In this document: one piece after another, positions 49,952 to 63,348 of the stretch | Position numbering within the stretch: position 1 is the first letter of the stretch | Layout of the letters: each line of letters opens with the position of its first letter | Source: Paracidovorax avenae ATCC 19860 | GTDB taxonomy: Bacteria > Pseudomonadota > Gammaproteobacteria > Burkholderiales > Burkholderiaceae_C | Assembly: GCF_000176855.2 (NCBI RefSeq) | Contig: NC_015138.1 | Coordinates: 4,402,001-4,466,000, forward strand | DNA: 64,000 nucleotides | Direction of reading: 5' to 3' | The notes under the pieces: model-generated | Databases searched by the model: none | The model's input: the letters and a program-made list of their open reading frames with translations, nothing else | What the model was told of the DNA's origin: nothing | Program-made: the position numbers and the translations under genes

Positions 49952-50917
49952 TCAGGCGCCGGCCGCCTCCAGCGCGGAGGTACGCCGCGCGCCCACATGC
50001 CCCCTGCGGCCCTGGCGTGCCGGAGCGCGTGGTTCGCCGTGGCCGTCAGGGAAGTCGGTGGACAGTGCCAGCGAGGAATGGTGGGGCAGCTCGAAGCCGC
50101 GGGCCGGGTCCTGCACTGCCCAGGCACGGATCTTGGGGGCGGACGACTGCACGCTGCCGAAGATCGTGGCAAAGGCCACGTCGGCGGCATCGCGGCCGGT
50201 GGCCAGCCGCACCATGCCCATGGGGATGGCAGTGCCGGAGGGATCGAACACATACCAGCGGTCGCCCAGGAAGACTTCCACATAGGCATGGAAATCGGGC
50301 GGTCCCAGCGCCGGGTCAGCACCGTAGTCGGTGCCGGTCGCGATGCGTGCGGGAATGTTCAGGGCCCGGCACAGCGCGATCATCAGGTGCGCGAAATCGC
50401 GGCATACGCCCACCCGCTCCACGAAGGTGTCGATGGCCGACGTGGTGGAGTTGGAGGTGTTGGAGCGGAAGGCGACATGGCCACGCACCCAGTCGCAGAT
50501 GGCCTGCACGCGGCTGTAGCCCTGCCACAGGTGGCCGAACTCGCGCATGGCCAGCGTGACGAGCCGGTCGGACTGGCAGTAGCGGCTGGGCAGGATGTAC
50601 CCCACGGCCTCGGGCGGCAGGTCGCGCACGGGCACTTCGGGGATGTGCGCCGGATCGGCGGCATGGTGGTGCATGTCCACCGTGGCTGCGTAGGCCACGG
50701 TCAGCGGACCGGGCCCCGCATGCAGGCGCATGCAACGCGTGCCGGTGGCGGGATCGGTGTGCAGCAGCGGGACGGCATCCGGCTGGCTGATCTCCAGGGT
50801 CTCGTCCAGAACCTTCTGGCCCCCCGTCTGCGCGGCATGGATGTTGAAGACGAAGTCCGCGCCGGGACCGTCTGCAACGCAGTACTCCAGTTCCACCTGG
50901 AGCTTGATTCGGATCAT
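49952..50917 (-). CDS. transglutaminase-like cysteine protease family protein
   Basis: A 321-residue protein of the bacterial transglutaminase-like family. The N-terminal beta domain (IKLQVELEYCVADGPGADFV) is followed by the catalytic core with Cys in RVGVCRDFAHLMIALCRAL, His in DFHAYVEVFLGDRWYVFDPS and Asp in the same FDPS motif. The C-terminal ~45 residues are Arg/Gly/Pro-rich. These proteins are probably peptidases rather than crosslinking enzymes. No signal peptide was seen with the ATG at 50915-50917. The frame is open further upstream, but without similarity. It is divergent from katE. Confidence 0.85.
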   Translation of the reverse strand: MIRIKLQVELEYCVADGPGADFVFNIHAAQTGGQKVLDETLEISQPDAVPLLHTDPATGTRCMRLHAGPGPLTVAYAATVDMHHHAADPAHIPEVPVRDLPPEAVGYILPSRYCQSDRLVTLAMREFGHLWQGYSRVQAICDWVRGHVAFRSNTSNSTTSAIDTFVERVGVCRDFAHLMIALCRALNIPARIATGTDYGADPALGPPDFHAYVEVFLGDRWYVFDPSGTAIPMGMVRLATGRDAADVAFATIFGSVQSSAPKIRAWAVQDPARGFELPHHSSLALSTDFPDGHGEPRAPARQGRRGHVGARRTSALEAAGA

Positions 50918-51180
50918 GTGTTTTCTCGGGGAAAAAGGGGACATCGGGACGCACGACGGACGACACAGCGCATTCGCATGGCATGCGACGCGGCCACCAT
51001 CGTTTCGGCGCCTGCGACCAGTATCGGGAGCCGACGGCCGGCAGCGTGTCGGAAGAAGGCGCGTCGCTGCGCCAGAGCCCCCCAGGCCAAAGCGCGGTTG
51101 TCCTACAGCCCCGTACCCCATGGCGGAAAAAGATGCCGTCTTCCGCCCCCCGCGGCCCACCTTCCCACAAGGAACGCCCC

Positions 51181-53322
51181 ATGCCCAAGAACACACCCTC
51201 CCCGAGCGACCCCGCCGGCACGAAAGCGCCCCGGAAGGCGAAAGCCGCCCCCGCAGCGGCCCCCGGCGACACCGCGCGCGGCCAGGGCGGGGAACTGCAG
51301 CAGCAGGCCGGCGGCGGCCATCCGGTACTCACCACGCAGCAGGGCATTCCCGTCGCGGACAACCAGAACTCGCTGCGCCCCACACCGCGGGGGCCCACGC
51401 TGCTCGAGGATTTCATCCTGCGCGAGAAGATCACGCATTTCGACCACGAGCGCATTCCCGAGCGCATCGTGCATGCGCGCGGCAGTGCAGCGCACGGCGT
51501 GTTCGAGCTCACGGAAAGCCTGGACAAGTACACCACCGCGCGCATCCTCACCGAGGTCGGCAGGCAGACGCCCGTGTTCTGCCGCTTCTCCACGGTGGCG
51601 GGCGGCGCGGGCTCGGTGGACACGCCGCGCGACGTGCGCGGCTTCGCCGTGAAGTTCTACACCGACGAAGGCAACTGGGACCTGGTGGGTAACAACATTC
51701 CCGTGTTCTTCATCCAGGACGCGATGAAGTTCCCTGACCTCGTCCACGCCGTGAAGATGGAGCCCGACCGCGCCTTCCCGCAGGCAGCCAGCGCGCACGA
51801 CACGTTCTGGGACTTCATCTCGCTCATGCCCGAGAGCCTGCACATGATCATGTGGGCGATGAGCGACCGCACCATCCCGCGCAGCCTGCGCACGATCGAA
51901 GGCTTCGGCGTGCACTCCTTCCGCCTGCTGAACGCGAAGGGCGAGAGCACGTTCGTGAAGTTCCACTGGCGCCCGCGCCTGGGCATCCAGTCCACCGTGT
52001 GGGACGAGGCGGTGAAGCTGCAGAGCGCCGACAATGACTTCCACCGGCGCGACCTGTTCGAGGCGATCCAGGCAGGCGACTTCCCCGAATGGGACCTGGC
52101 CGTGCAGCTCTTCACCGAGGAAGAGGCCGCGCGCTTTCCGTTCGACCACCTCGACCCGACCAAGCTGGTGCCGGAAGAACTGGTGCCCCTGAAGACCATC
52201 GGCCGGATGACCCTGAACCGCTGGCCCGACAACTTCTTCGCCGAGACCGAGCAGGTGGCCTTCTGCCCCGCCAACGTGCCGCCGGGCATCGACTTCTCGA
52301 ACGACCCGCTGCTGCAGGGACGCCTCTTCTCGTACCTGGACACGCAGCTCTCCCGCCTGGGCAGCCCGAACTTCGTGCAGATCCCGATCAACGCGCCCAA
52401 GTGCCCGTTCCACAACATGCAGCGCGACGGCCACATGCAGATGCAGGTGCCCAAGGGCCGCGTGGCCTATGAGCCGAGCAGCCTGCAGCAGGACACGCCG
52501 CGCGCCTCCGTGGCCCAGGGGTTCCGGCATTTCGCCGAGCGCCTGGCCGGCGATGATGGCGCCAAGGGCCGCCTGCGGCCCGAAAGCTTCGCCGACCACT
52601 ACAGCCAGGCCCGCCTGTTCTACCGCAGCCAGAGCGCCATCGAGCAGGCGCACATGGCCTCCGCGCTGGTGTTCGAGCTGTCGAAGGTGGAGACCGAGCG
52701 CGTGCGCGTCGCCGTCGTCGCCCAGCTGCTGAACGTGGACGAGGGCCTGGCCCAGCGCGTCGCGGACGGCCTCGGCCTGCCCGACCTGCCCGCGCCCTTC
52801 CCGGCCGCGGCGCCCGCGCAGGACCTGCCGCTGTCGCCCGCGCTGCGCATCATCGACCGCATGAAGCCCACGCTGCAGGGCCGCTGCATCGGCATCCTGG
52901 TGGCCGACGGATCGGCGCCGGAGCCGATCGCCGCGCTGCGCAAGGCGGCCGAGAAGGCCGGCGCGCAGGTGAAGATCGTGGCGCCCAAGGTCGGCGGCGC
53001 GGTGCTGTCCGACGGCTCGCGGCTGCCGGCCGACGGCCAGCTCGCAGGCACGCCGTCGGTGGTGTTCGATGCAGTGGCCTCCGTGCTCGCGCCCCAGGCC
53101 GGCGCGCAGCTCGCCCGCCAGGCCGCGGCGGTGGACTGGTTCCGCGACGCCTACGGCCACCTCAAGGCGATCGCTGCCTGCAAGGGCTCCCAGCCCATCC
53201 TGGCGGCCGCCGGCATCGAGCCGGACGCCGGCGTGCTGGCTCCGGACGATGTCTCCGCCTTCATCAAGGCGGCGGCGACACGCCAGTGGGAGCGTGAGCC
53301 CAAGGTGCGGATGCTGGCATGA
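51181..53322 (+). CDS. katE: large-subunit catalase HPII
   Basis: A 713-residue heme catalase of the large (clade 2) type. The catalytic His98 is in [15 protein letters not shown], Asn171 in [14 protein letters not shown] and the proximal Tyr in [13 protein letters not shown]. The flavodoxin-like C-terminal domain from about residue 555 ([40 protein letters not shown]) distinguishes HPII from small catalases. The N-terminal ~70 residues are Lys/Ala/Pro-rich. AAGGAA lies before the ATG. It breaks down hydrogen peroxide in stationary phase and during plant oxidative defence. Confidence 0.95.
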   Translation: MPKNTPSPSDPAGTKAPRKAKAAPAAAPGDTARGQGGELQQQAGGGHPVLTTQQGIPVADNQNSLRPTPRGPTLLEDFILREKITHFDHERIPERIVHARGSAAHGVFELTESLDKYTTARILTEVGRQTPVFCRFSTVAGGAGSVDTPRDVRGFAVKFYTDEGNWDLVGNNIPVFFIQDAMKFPDLVHAVKMEPDRAFPQAASAHDTFWDFISLMPESLHMIMWAMSDRTIPRSLRTIEGFGVHSFRLLNAKGESTFVKFHWRPRLGIQSTVWDEAVKLQSADNDFHRRDLFEAIQAGDFPEWDLAVQLFTEEEAARFPFDHLDPTKLVPEELVPLKTIGRMTLNRWPDNFFAETEQVAFCPANVPPGIDFSNDPLLQGRLFSYLDTQLSRLGSPNFVQIPINAPKCPFHNMQRDGHMQMQVPKGRVAYEPSSLQQDTPRASVAQGFRHFAERLAGDDGAKGRLRPESFADHYSQARLFYRSQSAIEQAHMASALVFELSKVETERVRVAVVAQLLNVDEGLAQRVADGLGLPDLPAPFPAAAPAQDLPLSPALRIIDRMKPTLQGRCIGILVADGSAPEPIAALRKAAEKAGAQVKIVAPKVGGAVLSDGSRLPADGQLAGTPSVVFDAVASVLAPQAGAQLARQAAAVDWFRDAYGHLKAIAACKGSQPILAAAGIEPDAGVLAPDDVSAFIKAAATRQWEREPKVRMLA

Positions 53323-53402
53323 TCCAGTTCCCCGCGCCGGCTCACGCCACCGACTCCCTCCGACCTTCCACCCTCGAACCCTTGCAAGGGACAGACCACT
53401 CC

Positions 53403-53780
53403 ATGACCCCCCTGCGTATCCTGTACGTGGAAGACAACGCCGAACTCCGCGAAACCATCGGCATGCTGCTGGAAGGCGACGACCGCGAAGTCACGTCCTG
53501 CGCCACGGCGGAAGAAGCCCTGAAGCTGGACGGGCCGCAGCCCTTCGACATCGTGGTGACCGACGTGAGCCTGCCGGGCATGTCCGGCACGGACCTCTGC
53601 CGCAAGCTGCTGCAGGTCGATCCCCAGCGCTGGATCGTGCTGTGCTCGGGCTACCAGTTCGGCCACGGGCTGGATACCCTCGGCCCGAACGTGCGGGCAC
53701 TGCTCAAGCCCTTCGAACTGGAAGACCTGGAAGCGCTGATGGAATCGATCCGCAGCGCGCTGAGGCCCGGCACGGCCTGA
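53403..53780 (+). CDS. single-domain response regulator
   Basis: A 125-residue CheY-like receiver with no output domain. It has LRILYVEDNAELRETIGMLL (acidic pocket), phosphoacceptor Asp in DIVVTDVSLPGMSG, and Lys in RALLKPFELEDLEAL. The ATG at 53403 (TPLRILYVED) is preceded by AAGGGACAG. It lies 80 bp after katE and converges on the REC-kinase gene, so it could take phosphate from the hybrid kinases of the neighbouring operon (inference). Confidence 0.88.
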   Translation: MTPLRILYVEDNAELRETIGMLLEGDDREVTSCATAEEALKLDGPQPFDIVVTDVSLPGMSGTDLCRKLLQVDPQRWIVLCSGYQFGHGLDTLGPNVRALLKPFELEDLEALMESIRSALRPGTA

Positions 53781-53877
53781 GCCCGGGGCCGCCGGCGGGG
53801 CGCCCTGCGTGCAGCCGCAGCTGGGGCCGCCGCCATGCGCGGGGTCGCGACTCCCCCGGCCTCGACCGTCCTGGCCG

Positions 53878-55050
53878 TCAATCCATCCCGGACAGCGCGC
53901 AGGGCGGCGCCTCGCGCGGCAGCTCGACGCGGAAGATGGTGCGCCCATCGCGCGAGCAAACGCTGATCGTGCCTCCGTGCCCTTGCACGATCTGGTGGAC
54001 GATGTAGAGGCCCAGCCCCAGCCCCTGGTGGCGGCCGGGCTCGCGCTCTCGCCCGCGGAATGGGTCGAAGAGTTGCGGGATCAGCGCCTGGGGGATCTCT
54101 CCGCCGTTGCGGACCGTCATCACGACACTGTGCGGCGCGCTGCCGTCCAGCGAGGCCTGGACGGGCTGCTGCGGGTCGCCGTGGTGGATGGCATTGCCCA
54201 GCAGGTTCGACACGACCTGGCACAGCCGTTCGGCATCCCACTGGCCGCCGAGGTCTCCTTCCTGCAGCACCTCGATCACGCGCTCCGGATGGCTGGTGCG
54301 CCACTCGGCCGCCGTGCGCTGCACGAGTTCGCCAAGATCAGCCGGCGCCGCCCGCACCGGCAGCCCGCCGAACTGGCGCGCCCGCGTCACGTCCAGCAGG
54401 TCCTCGATCATGCGGCCCATGCGCTGGGCACTGGTCTGCACCTTGTCGGCCATGGCCAGCACCTTGTCGGGCTCCTGCGTCTTGCGCAGCACGGCAGCGC
54501 TGGCGAGGATCGCGCTCAGCGGGCCGCGCAGGTCGTGGCTGAGCACGGCCATGAACATCTCGCTGAGCTTGAGCGCGTGGGTGCGGTCCTGCAGTTCGCA
54601 GGCCAGCGCCACCTTCTGCCGGTGCAGCTCGAAGAATACGTTGGCCTTGTTGACCAGCATGTGCGGATCGATGGGCTTGTAGAGGAAATCGACGGCGCCG
54701 TTCTCGTAGCCCTTGAACTGCCAGTTCTGGTCCCGCGAACCCGCCGTCATGAAGATGAGCGGGATGTGGCGCGTGCGCTCGCTGCCCCGGATCAGCTCGG
54801 CCAGCTCGAAGCCGTTCATCTCGGGCATCTGCACGTCGAGCATCGCCAGCGCCACGTCGGTGTGGGCCAGCAGCAGCTCCAGTGCCTCGGGGCCCGAGGC
54901 CGCCTTCAGGATGTGCACGTCGTCGCGGCGCAGCAGGGCCTCGAGCGCGATCAGGTTCTCCGGCACGTCGTCCACCAGCAGGCACTTCACCGGGACGGCG
55001 TGGCGCTGCGGCGCGGGCGCGGCGGGGGGCATGCGCGGCGGCGCGATCAT
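53878..55050 (-). CDS. hybrid response regulator-histidine kinase (REC-HisKA-HATPase)
   Basis: A 390-residue protein with a receiver first (VKCLLVDDVPENLIALEALL; phosphoacceptor Asp72 in ALAMLDVQMPEMNG; Lys in DFLYKPIDPHML). A HisKA domain with His172 (LSHDLRGPLSAIL) and an ATPase domain (NLLGNAIHHG, GLGLGLYIVHQIV) follow. There is no membrane segment, so it is cytoplasmic. Receiver-first kinases of this kind often end a phosphorelay, with kinase activity set by the receiver. Its ATG (55048-55050) overlaps the cheB stop by 4 nt, as the last gene of the operon that starts with the large hybrid kinase. Confidence 0.88.
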   Translation of the reverse strand: MIAPPRMPPAAPAPQRHAVPVKCLLVDDVPENLIALEALLRRDDVHILKAASGPEALELLLAHTDVALAMLDVQMPEMNGFELAELIRGSERTRHIPLIFMTAGSRDQNWQFKGYENGAVDFLYKPIDPHMLVNKANVFFELHRQKVALACELQDRTHALKLSEMFMAVLSHDLRGPLSAILASAAVLRKTQEPDKVLAMADKVQTSAQRMGRMIEDLLDVTRARQFGGLPVRAAPADLGELVQRTAAEWRTSHPERVIEVLQEGDLGGQWDAERLCQVVSNLLGNAIHHGDPQQPVQASLDGSAPHSVVMTVRNGGEIPQALIPQLFDPFRGREREPGRHQGLGLGLYIVHQIVQGHGGTISVCSRDGRTIFRVELPREAPPCALSGMD

Positions 55051-55658
55051 GCGCGCCCTCCTGGCGGCAGTGCGGCCAGCCAGTCGGCGATGCGCTGCGG
55101 CGAAAGGACATGGGCCGGCGTACACAGCTGCAGCGCCGCTTCGGGCATGGAACTCATGGGAGCGCTTTCGGGATCTTGCACGATGGTCGTGCCGCCCGCG
55201 GCCTGCACGGCCGCGATGCCCTGGGCCCCGTCGTGGTTGGCGCCGGAGAGCAGGATGGCCAGCAGCCGCCCGGCATAGGCGTCCGCGGCGGACTCGAAAA
55301 GAACGTCGATGGACGGGCGCGAGAAGTGCACGGGATCATCGACCGACAGGGCCAGCGACGGCCCGGCGTCGATGAGCAGGTGGTAGTCGGGCGGCGCGAA
55401 ATAGACGGTGCCCGCTTCCACCGGCTCCTTGTCCTGCGCCTCGCGCAGCGGCAGTGCGCAGCGCGGCTGGAAGATCTCGCACAGCAGGCTGCGCCGGTCG
55501 CGCGGCAGGTGCAGCACCACGAATACCGCGGCGCGCTGCGCGGGCCCGAGCGCGGGCAGCAGCACGGACAGCGCCTCGATGCTGCCGGCGGAGCCGCCGA
55601 TGACGATCGCCTCGAACGGCCGGGCAGGCACCTGCGGGGCGGCGGTGGGACGGATCAT
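55047..55658 (-). CDS. cheB: CheB-type protein-glutamate methylesterase, no receiver domain
   Basis: A 203-residue CheB methylesterase domain alone. The catalytic residues are Ser23 (IGGSAGSIEALS), His50 (VLHLPRD) and Asp143 (SGANHDGAQGI); the family also has TVYFAPPDYHLLI. The usual N-terminal receiver is missing, so activity is not set by direct phosphorylation. It overlaps cheR upstream and the REC-kinase gene downstream by 4 nt each. No chemoreceptor or cheA is nearby. The pair probably serves the adjacent kinase cascade rather than swimming chemotaxis (inference from context). Confidence 0.9.
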   Translation of the reverse strand: MIRPTAAPQVPARPFEAIVIGGSAGSIEALSVLLPALGPAQRAAVFVVLHLPRDRRSLLCEIFQPRCALPLREAQDKEPVEAGTVYFAPPDYHLLIDAGPSLALSVDDPVHFSRPSIDVLFESAADAYAGRLLAILLSGANHDGAQGIAAVQAAGGTTIVQDPESAPMSSMPEAALQLCTPAHVLSPQRIADWLAALPPGGRA

Positions 55659-56508
55659 GCGCCCCCCCGCTTCTGGTAGATGCGCTCGGGCGGGACCAGT
55701 TCGTCGAACGCCTGCGCGTGCGAGGAGAAGCGCAGCGATTCCTTCGAGCCCAGGCCGAGGAAACCCTTGCGGCACAGCGCCTCGCTGAAGAGGCCCAGCG
55801 CCCGGTCCTGCAGTTCGCGGTCGAAGTAGATGAGCACGTTGCGGCAGGAGACGAGATGCACCTCGGCGAACACGCTGTCGGTGGCCAGGCTGTGGTCGGA
55901 AAACACGATGTGCCGGCGCAGGCTCTTGTCGAACACCACGCGGCCATAGGCGGCCGTGTAGTGCTCCGACAGCGATCCCTTGCCGCCGGAGCGGGCATGG
56001 TTCTCGGTGAACGACGGCACGCGGTCGATCGCGTACACGCCGGCCTCGGCCTTCTGCAGGGCATTGGCGTTGATGTCGGTGGCGTAGATCAGCGTGCGCT
56101 CCAGCAGGCCCTCCTCGCGCAGCAGGATGGCGAGCGAATACACCTCTTCCCCGGTGCTGCAGCCGGCCACCCAGATCTTGAGCGAGGGGTACGTGCGCAG
56201 CACCGGCACCACCGTCTCGCGCAGCGCGCGGAAATAGGTGGGGTCGCGGAACATCTCGCTCACCTGCACGGTGAGGTACTCGAGCATGGCCGGGAACACC
56301 TCCGGATCGTGCAGCACCAGGTCCTGCAGCTGCGAGAGCGTGCGGCAGGAAAAACGCGTGAGCGCTGCCTGCAGGCGGCGCTTGAGCGACGCCTGCGCGT
56401 AGCCGCGGAAGTCGTAGTGGTAGCGGCGGTAGATGGCCTCCACGAGCAGGTGCTGCTCGATGTCGAAGGTCTTGCGGCGCAGCGCCGCCCGGGCTTCGTC
56501 TTCGGGGT

Positions 56509-56512
<4 letters not shown>
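55655..56512 (-). CDS. cheR: CheR-type protein-glutamate methyltransferase
   Basis: A 285-residue SAM-dependent methyltransferase. The N-terminal helical domain (YRRYHYDFRGYAQASLKRRL) and the SAM-binding part (LKIWVAGCSTGEEVYSLAIL, IYATDINANALQKAEAGVY, CRNVLIYFDRELQDRALGL) match CheR. The start is a GTG at 56510-56512 that overlaps the TGA of the hybrid kinase gene (GTGA); the protein sequence starts VNPEDEARAAL. The stop overlaps the cheB ATG. Its likely substrate is not visible in the window; the coiled-coil and receptor-like region of the hybrid kinase is one possibility. Confidence 0.9.
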
Positions 56513-59991
<3,479 letters not shown>

Positions 59992-60091
59992 GGGGGTGCG
60001 GTGCGGGGAGCACCGGATCATAGGGTGCGGGCACCGCCGCGCACGTAGGCCATATCCTGCAAAAGAAGGAGCAACCGTCCCGCGCGGCGCC

Positions 60092-60976
60092 TTACGCTCC
60101 CACCAGTGCCTGCAGTCGAGCCACTTCCCCGCGCAGGGCCTCGTTCTCGGCCGAAAGCTCCGCCACGCGGCGGCGCAGGGCCTCGATGTCGTCCTGGGGC
60201 ACGGAGGGCTCGCTCCCCCCGGCCGAGCCCTCCGGCGCGGATCCGTCCTGCGGAATTTCCGCACGCGGCTTGCGCCGTGCGTCGCGCGCGCGCTTCGCGG
60301 CCTGGCGCAGCTCATCCTTGCCCGCCACCGCTGCCGCGCGCTGCTCTTCCTCCGGCAAGGTCGCCACGGCGGCCGCGGTGTTGATGGAGATGGCGCCCGA
60401 GCGCACGGCAGCCACCAGTTCGGGCGCCGCCTGCTTCTGGATCTTCTCGATCATCACCACCTGGCTGCTGCTCAGCCGTGCCGCCCGGGCGATGGCTTCG
60501 CGGCTCTTCAGCGGCTCGGCCTCCGGTACCGCCGCCACGGCGTCCTGCGGTGCGGCGGATGCGGCATCGGCCGGCCCTTCCCACGGCGCGGAGCCGTCCG
60601 GGGCCTCTGCCGCTTCGGGGTCCTGCGCCGCGGCAGGGGCGGTGGCCGCCACGCGTTGCGCCAGGATCTCCCGCTTGCGCAGTGCCAGCACGCCACGCTG
60701 GAAGTCCGAGACGCTGCGGCGCCCCAGGTGCTGGTCGATCATCCAGAGGTGCACATCCTCCATGGAGCGGAAATGCGGGTGCTGGACAGTGTTGAACGGC
60801 AGTCCGTGCTTCTGGCAGATGCCATAGCGGTTGTGGCCATCCACGAGCACGTCGCCCCAGAGCACGAGCGCATCGCGGCAGCCTTCGGCGAGCAGGCTGC
60901 GCTCCAGGGCGGCATGCTCCTCGGGCGTGAGCGGATCGATGTAGGCCTTGAGTTCTTCGTTGACGATGATGGGCAT
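60092..60976 (-). CDS. ParB-like nuclease-domain protein
   Basis: A 294-residue protein. The N-terminus is ParB/Srx-like (EHAALERSLLAEGCRDALVL and VLVDGHNRYGICQKHGLPF). An HTH-like region follows (LKSREAIARAARLSSSQVVM, and SGAISINTAAAVATL). The C-terminus forms a short leucine-zipper coiled coil (DIEALRRRVAELSAENEALR). The middle has an Ala/Pro/Glu-rich insertion. Such proteins are often annotated as plasmid replication/partition related, but no parA or parS site is seen here. DNA binding is likely; the role is unknown. It is divergent from the GGDEF gene, with 112 bp between the starts. Confidence 0.75.
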   Translation of the reverse strand: MPIIVNEELKAYIDPLTPEEHAALERSLLAEGCRDALVLWGDVLVDGHNRYGICQKHGLPFNTVQHPHFRSMEDVHLWMIDQHLGRRSVSDFQRGVLALRKREILAQRVAATAPAAAQDPEAAEAPDGSAPWEGPADAASAAPQDAVAAVPEAEPLKSREAIARAARLSSSQVVMIEKIQKQAAPELVAAVRSGAISINTAAAVATLPEEEQRAAAVAGKDELRQAAKRARDARRKPRAEIPQDGSAPEGSAGGSEPSVPQDDIEALRRRVAELSAENEALRGEVARLQALVGA

Positions 60977-61088
60977 GGTGGGGATTCGCGCGGGCCGCAA
61001 AAGGGGCGGCATTGTAGTGAATGCGCGTCTTCGGGAAATTCCGCAGGGCGGCGGCCGCCGCGCCTGCCGGGCGGACCGACAATGCGCC

Positions 61089-62795
61089 ATGCATCCGATT
61101 GCCAAGCCGTCCCGGCCATCCCTGCGCCCCCCCAGCCTGCGGGGACAACTCACCCTCTGGTTCGGTGCGCTCACGCTCGCGAGCGTGCTGGGCGTGGGCT
61201 TCTACCTGGGACGCATCGCCACGCGGGATCTCGCGCGCTTCGCGGGGGACCTGCTGCACACCACGGCCCGCTCGGCCACCGACCTGCTCGCCACCAACCT
61301 GCGCGAGCGCGCGCTCGAGATCGACCTGCTGCGCAAGCTGCCGCTGTTCACCCAGGGCGACCTGGGCGGCGATGCCATGCGCCGGGCGCTCGACCAGCGC
61401 AAGGACGCGCACAGCGAGTACGCATGGATCGGCATCAGCTCCCCGGAAGGCCAGGTGCTGCAGGCCACGGGCGGCATCCTCGTCGGAGAGAAGGTGGACC
61501 AGCGCCCCTGGTTCCGCGAGGCCAGCACCCATCTTTTCGTGGGCGACGTGCACGACGCCGTGCTGCTGGCCAAGCGCCTGCCGGAGCGGCGCCTGGACCA
61601 GCCGCTGCGCTTCATCGATTTCGCCGCGCCCATCGTGGACGCCAATGGCACGCTGCGCGGCGTGATCGGCGCCCATGCCCACTGGTACTGGGTGACCGAG
61701 ACCGTGGAGGCAGTGGCCGTGGACCGCGCAGCGGGGCACGGCATCGAGGTGCTCATCGCCGACCGCTCGGGCAATGTGCTCTACCCCTTCCGGCTCGCAG
61801 GCCAGACCCGCCTGCCGGACCGGGCCGGACCGTCCGCGCGCTACGAGCGCCTCACGTGGGCCGACGGGACGGAGTACCTGAGCAGCACGGTCGCGCTGCC
61901 GTCCGTGGCGGGCGCGGACCTCGGCTGGCGCATCGTCGTGCGGCAGCCCGCGGATGAAGCGCTGGCGCCGGCACGCGCGCTGGGCCGGCAGCTCGCCTTG
62001 CTGGGGCTGGCCGCCGCACTGCTCTGCGGCCTGGTGGCCTACCGGCTCGCGGCACGGTTCAGCCGGCCGCTGGAACTGCTGGCGCGCGCGGCGCGGGCCA
62101 TCGAGCGCCGCGAGGGGGAGCCCCGCTACCCCGACGGCACCGACACCCTCGAAGTCGCCCAGCTGAACCGCTCCTTCCAGTCCATGACGGCCTCGCTGCT
62201 GGAGCGCGAGCAGGAGCTGTCGCGCCTCAATACCTCCCTGGAGAACCAGGTCCGCGAACGCACGCTGGCCCTGCACCAGGCCAACCAGGAACTCGAGAAC
62301 CTGGCGGTGCGCGATCCGCTCACCGGACTCTACAACCGCCGCCGGTTCGACGAAGCGCTGCAGGCGTATTCGGCGCGGTGCCGCGAACTCGGCCACCGGT
62401 TCGCGCTGATGATCGTGGATGCAGACCATTTCAAGCGCGTCAACGACACACACGGCCACCAGACGGGCGACGCGGTGCTGCGGCACCTGGCGGGCGTCAT
62501 CACCGGCTGCATGCGCTCCACGGATTTCGTCGCCCGGTTCGGTGGCGAGGAATTCGTCGTGCTGATGCCCGAACCCCGCGACCGCGAGGAAGGCCGGCTC
62601 GTGGCGGAAAAGATCCGCCTGGCCGTGGGCCATACGCCCTTTCCCGGCGTGGGCCACCTGACGGTCAGTATCGGCCTGGCCTTCTGCCATGGAGGGGGCG
62701 AGCCGCTGGCGTCCATCCTCGAACGGGCCGACAAGGCCCTCTACCAGGCCAAGGGGGAAGGGCGCGACCGGGTCTGCGTGGCGCCCGCCGCCTGA
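61089..62795 (+). CDS. membrane diguanylate cyclase (dCACHE-HAMP-GGDEF)
   Basis: A 568-residue diguanylate cyclase. It has a membrane segment at residues ~20-42 (LTLWFGALTLASVLGVGFYL) and a periplasmic double-CACHE sensor (AWIGISSPEGQVLQATGGIL, DQRPWFREA, GVIGAHAHWYWVTE). A second membrane segment (LALLGLAAALLCGLVAY), a HAMP domain and a coiled coil lead to a GGDEF domain with the active form GGEEF (ARFGGEEFVVLMP). The RxxD inhibitory site is not obvious before it. It would make cyclic di-GMP in response to a small periplasmic ligand. The ATG at 61089 was chosen from the membrane topology. Confidence 0.9.
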   Translation: MHPIAKPSRPSLRPPSLRGQLTLWFGALTLASVLGVGFYLGRIATRDLARFAGDLLHTTARSATDLLATNLRERALEIDLLRKLPLFTQGDLGGDAMRRALDQRKDAHSEYAWIGISSPEGQVLQATGGILVGEKVDQRPWFREASTHLFVGDVHDAVLLAKRLPERRLDQPLRFIDFAAPIVDANGTLRGVIGAHAHWYWVTETVEAVAVDRAAGHGIEVLIADRSGNVLYPFRLAGQTRLPDRAGPSARYERLTWADGTEYLSSTVALPSVAGADLGWRIVVRQPADEALAPARALGRQLALLGLAAALLCGLVAYRLAARFSRPLELLARAARAIERREGEPRYPDGTDTLEVAQLNRSFQSMTASLLEREQELSRLNTSLENQVRERTLALHQANQELENLAVRDPLTGLYNRRRFDEALQAYSARCRELGHRFALMIVDADHFKRVNDTHGHQTGDAVLRHLAGVITGCMRSTDFVARFGGEEFVVLMPEPRDREEGRLVAEKIRLAVGHTPFPGVGHLTVSIGLAFCHGGGEPLASILERADKALYQAKGEGRDRVCVAPAA

Positions 62796-62814
62796 CGCGG
62801 CCTCGGGGGACTGC

Positions 62815-62928
62815 TCAAATTCTCTTCGGGGCTGGCGGCCATTGTCGCGCGACATGGACAACGTTCAGCACGCGCCCTACGTCGCGGTCCAGGTCCTGTA
62901 TGGCCTCTGTCGTCCAGAACAGCTCCAT
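62815..62928 (-). pseudogene. ParE/RelE-like toxin remnant with internal deletion
   Basis: A 37-codon frame whose first half (MELFWTTEAIQDLDRDV) is like the start of a ParE/RelE toxin. The second half (GRVLNVVHVARQWPP) resembles the last strand of such toxins. About 60 residues in the middle are absent, so it cannot be a working toxin. Its ATG overlaps the TGA of the antitoxin remnant by one base (TGATG), the usual antitoxin-toxin junction. Confidence 0.6.
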
Positions 62929-63217
62929 CAGTTCGACCCGTCAAGCCGGCGACGTGTTGCAGCGCGGCGCGCCGCGAACCGGGCTTCGACTTCGGCGGCC
63001 GGCACCAGATTGCCGGCGTCGGCCGAGGCCTTCGACCGCTGCACCTTGCCGCGCAGCCATGCGTCGTACTCCGCCGCTTCCTGTTGTTGCTTCACGTAGC
63101 CCCGCATGAAGTCGCGCAGCAACTGCGCGCCGGTCCGATCATGGGCTTTCGCGGCAGAGGAAACTCGGTTTTCAGGGCCTCGTCCACCCTGAAGGTGAAG
63201 GTTGCATCAGACATCAT
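62928..63217 (-). pseudogene. frameshifted ParD/RHH-type antitoxin
   Basis: From ATG at 63217 or 63214, with AGAGGTG as ribosome site, the frame gives SDATFTFRVDEALKTEF, the start of a ribbon-helix-helix antitoxin. It then goes off frame near 63160. A shift by one base continues the family sequence (SSAAKAHDRTGAQLLRDFMR, GYVKQQQEAAEYDAWLRGKV) to the stop at 62928. Loss of one T in a T-run (GAGTTTTCC to GAGTTTCC) explains it. The gene is either decayed together with its toxin or the base is a sequencing error; the deleted toxin favours decay. Confidence 0.65.
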
Positions 63218-63348
63218 TGCACCTCTGATGTGTTACACAGTATGTGCATCGTAGGACGCAGCAAAACACGGACTTGCATGGCAGGCCGGCAAGTACAAAG
63301 GCCGCACGGCCGGGCTCGCGGCTATCATCCCGCGCTCCGGAAACTCCC

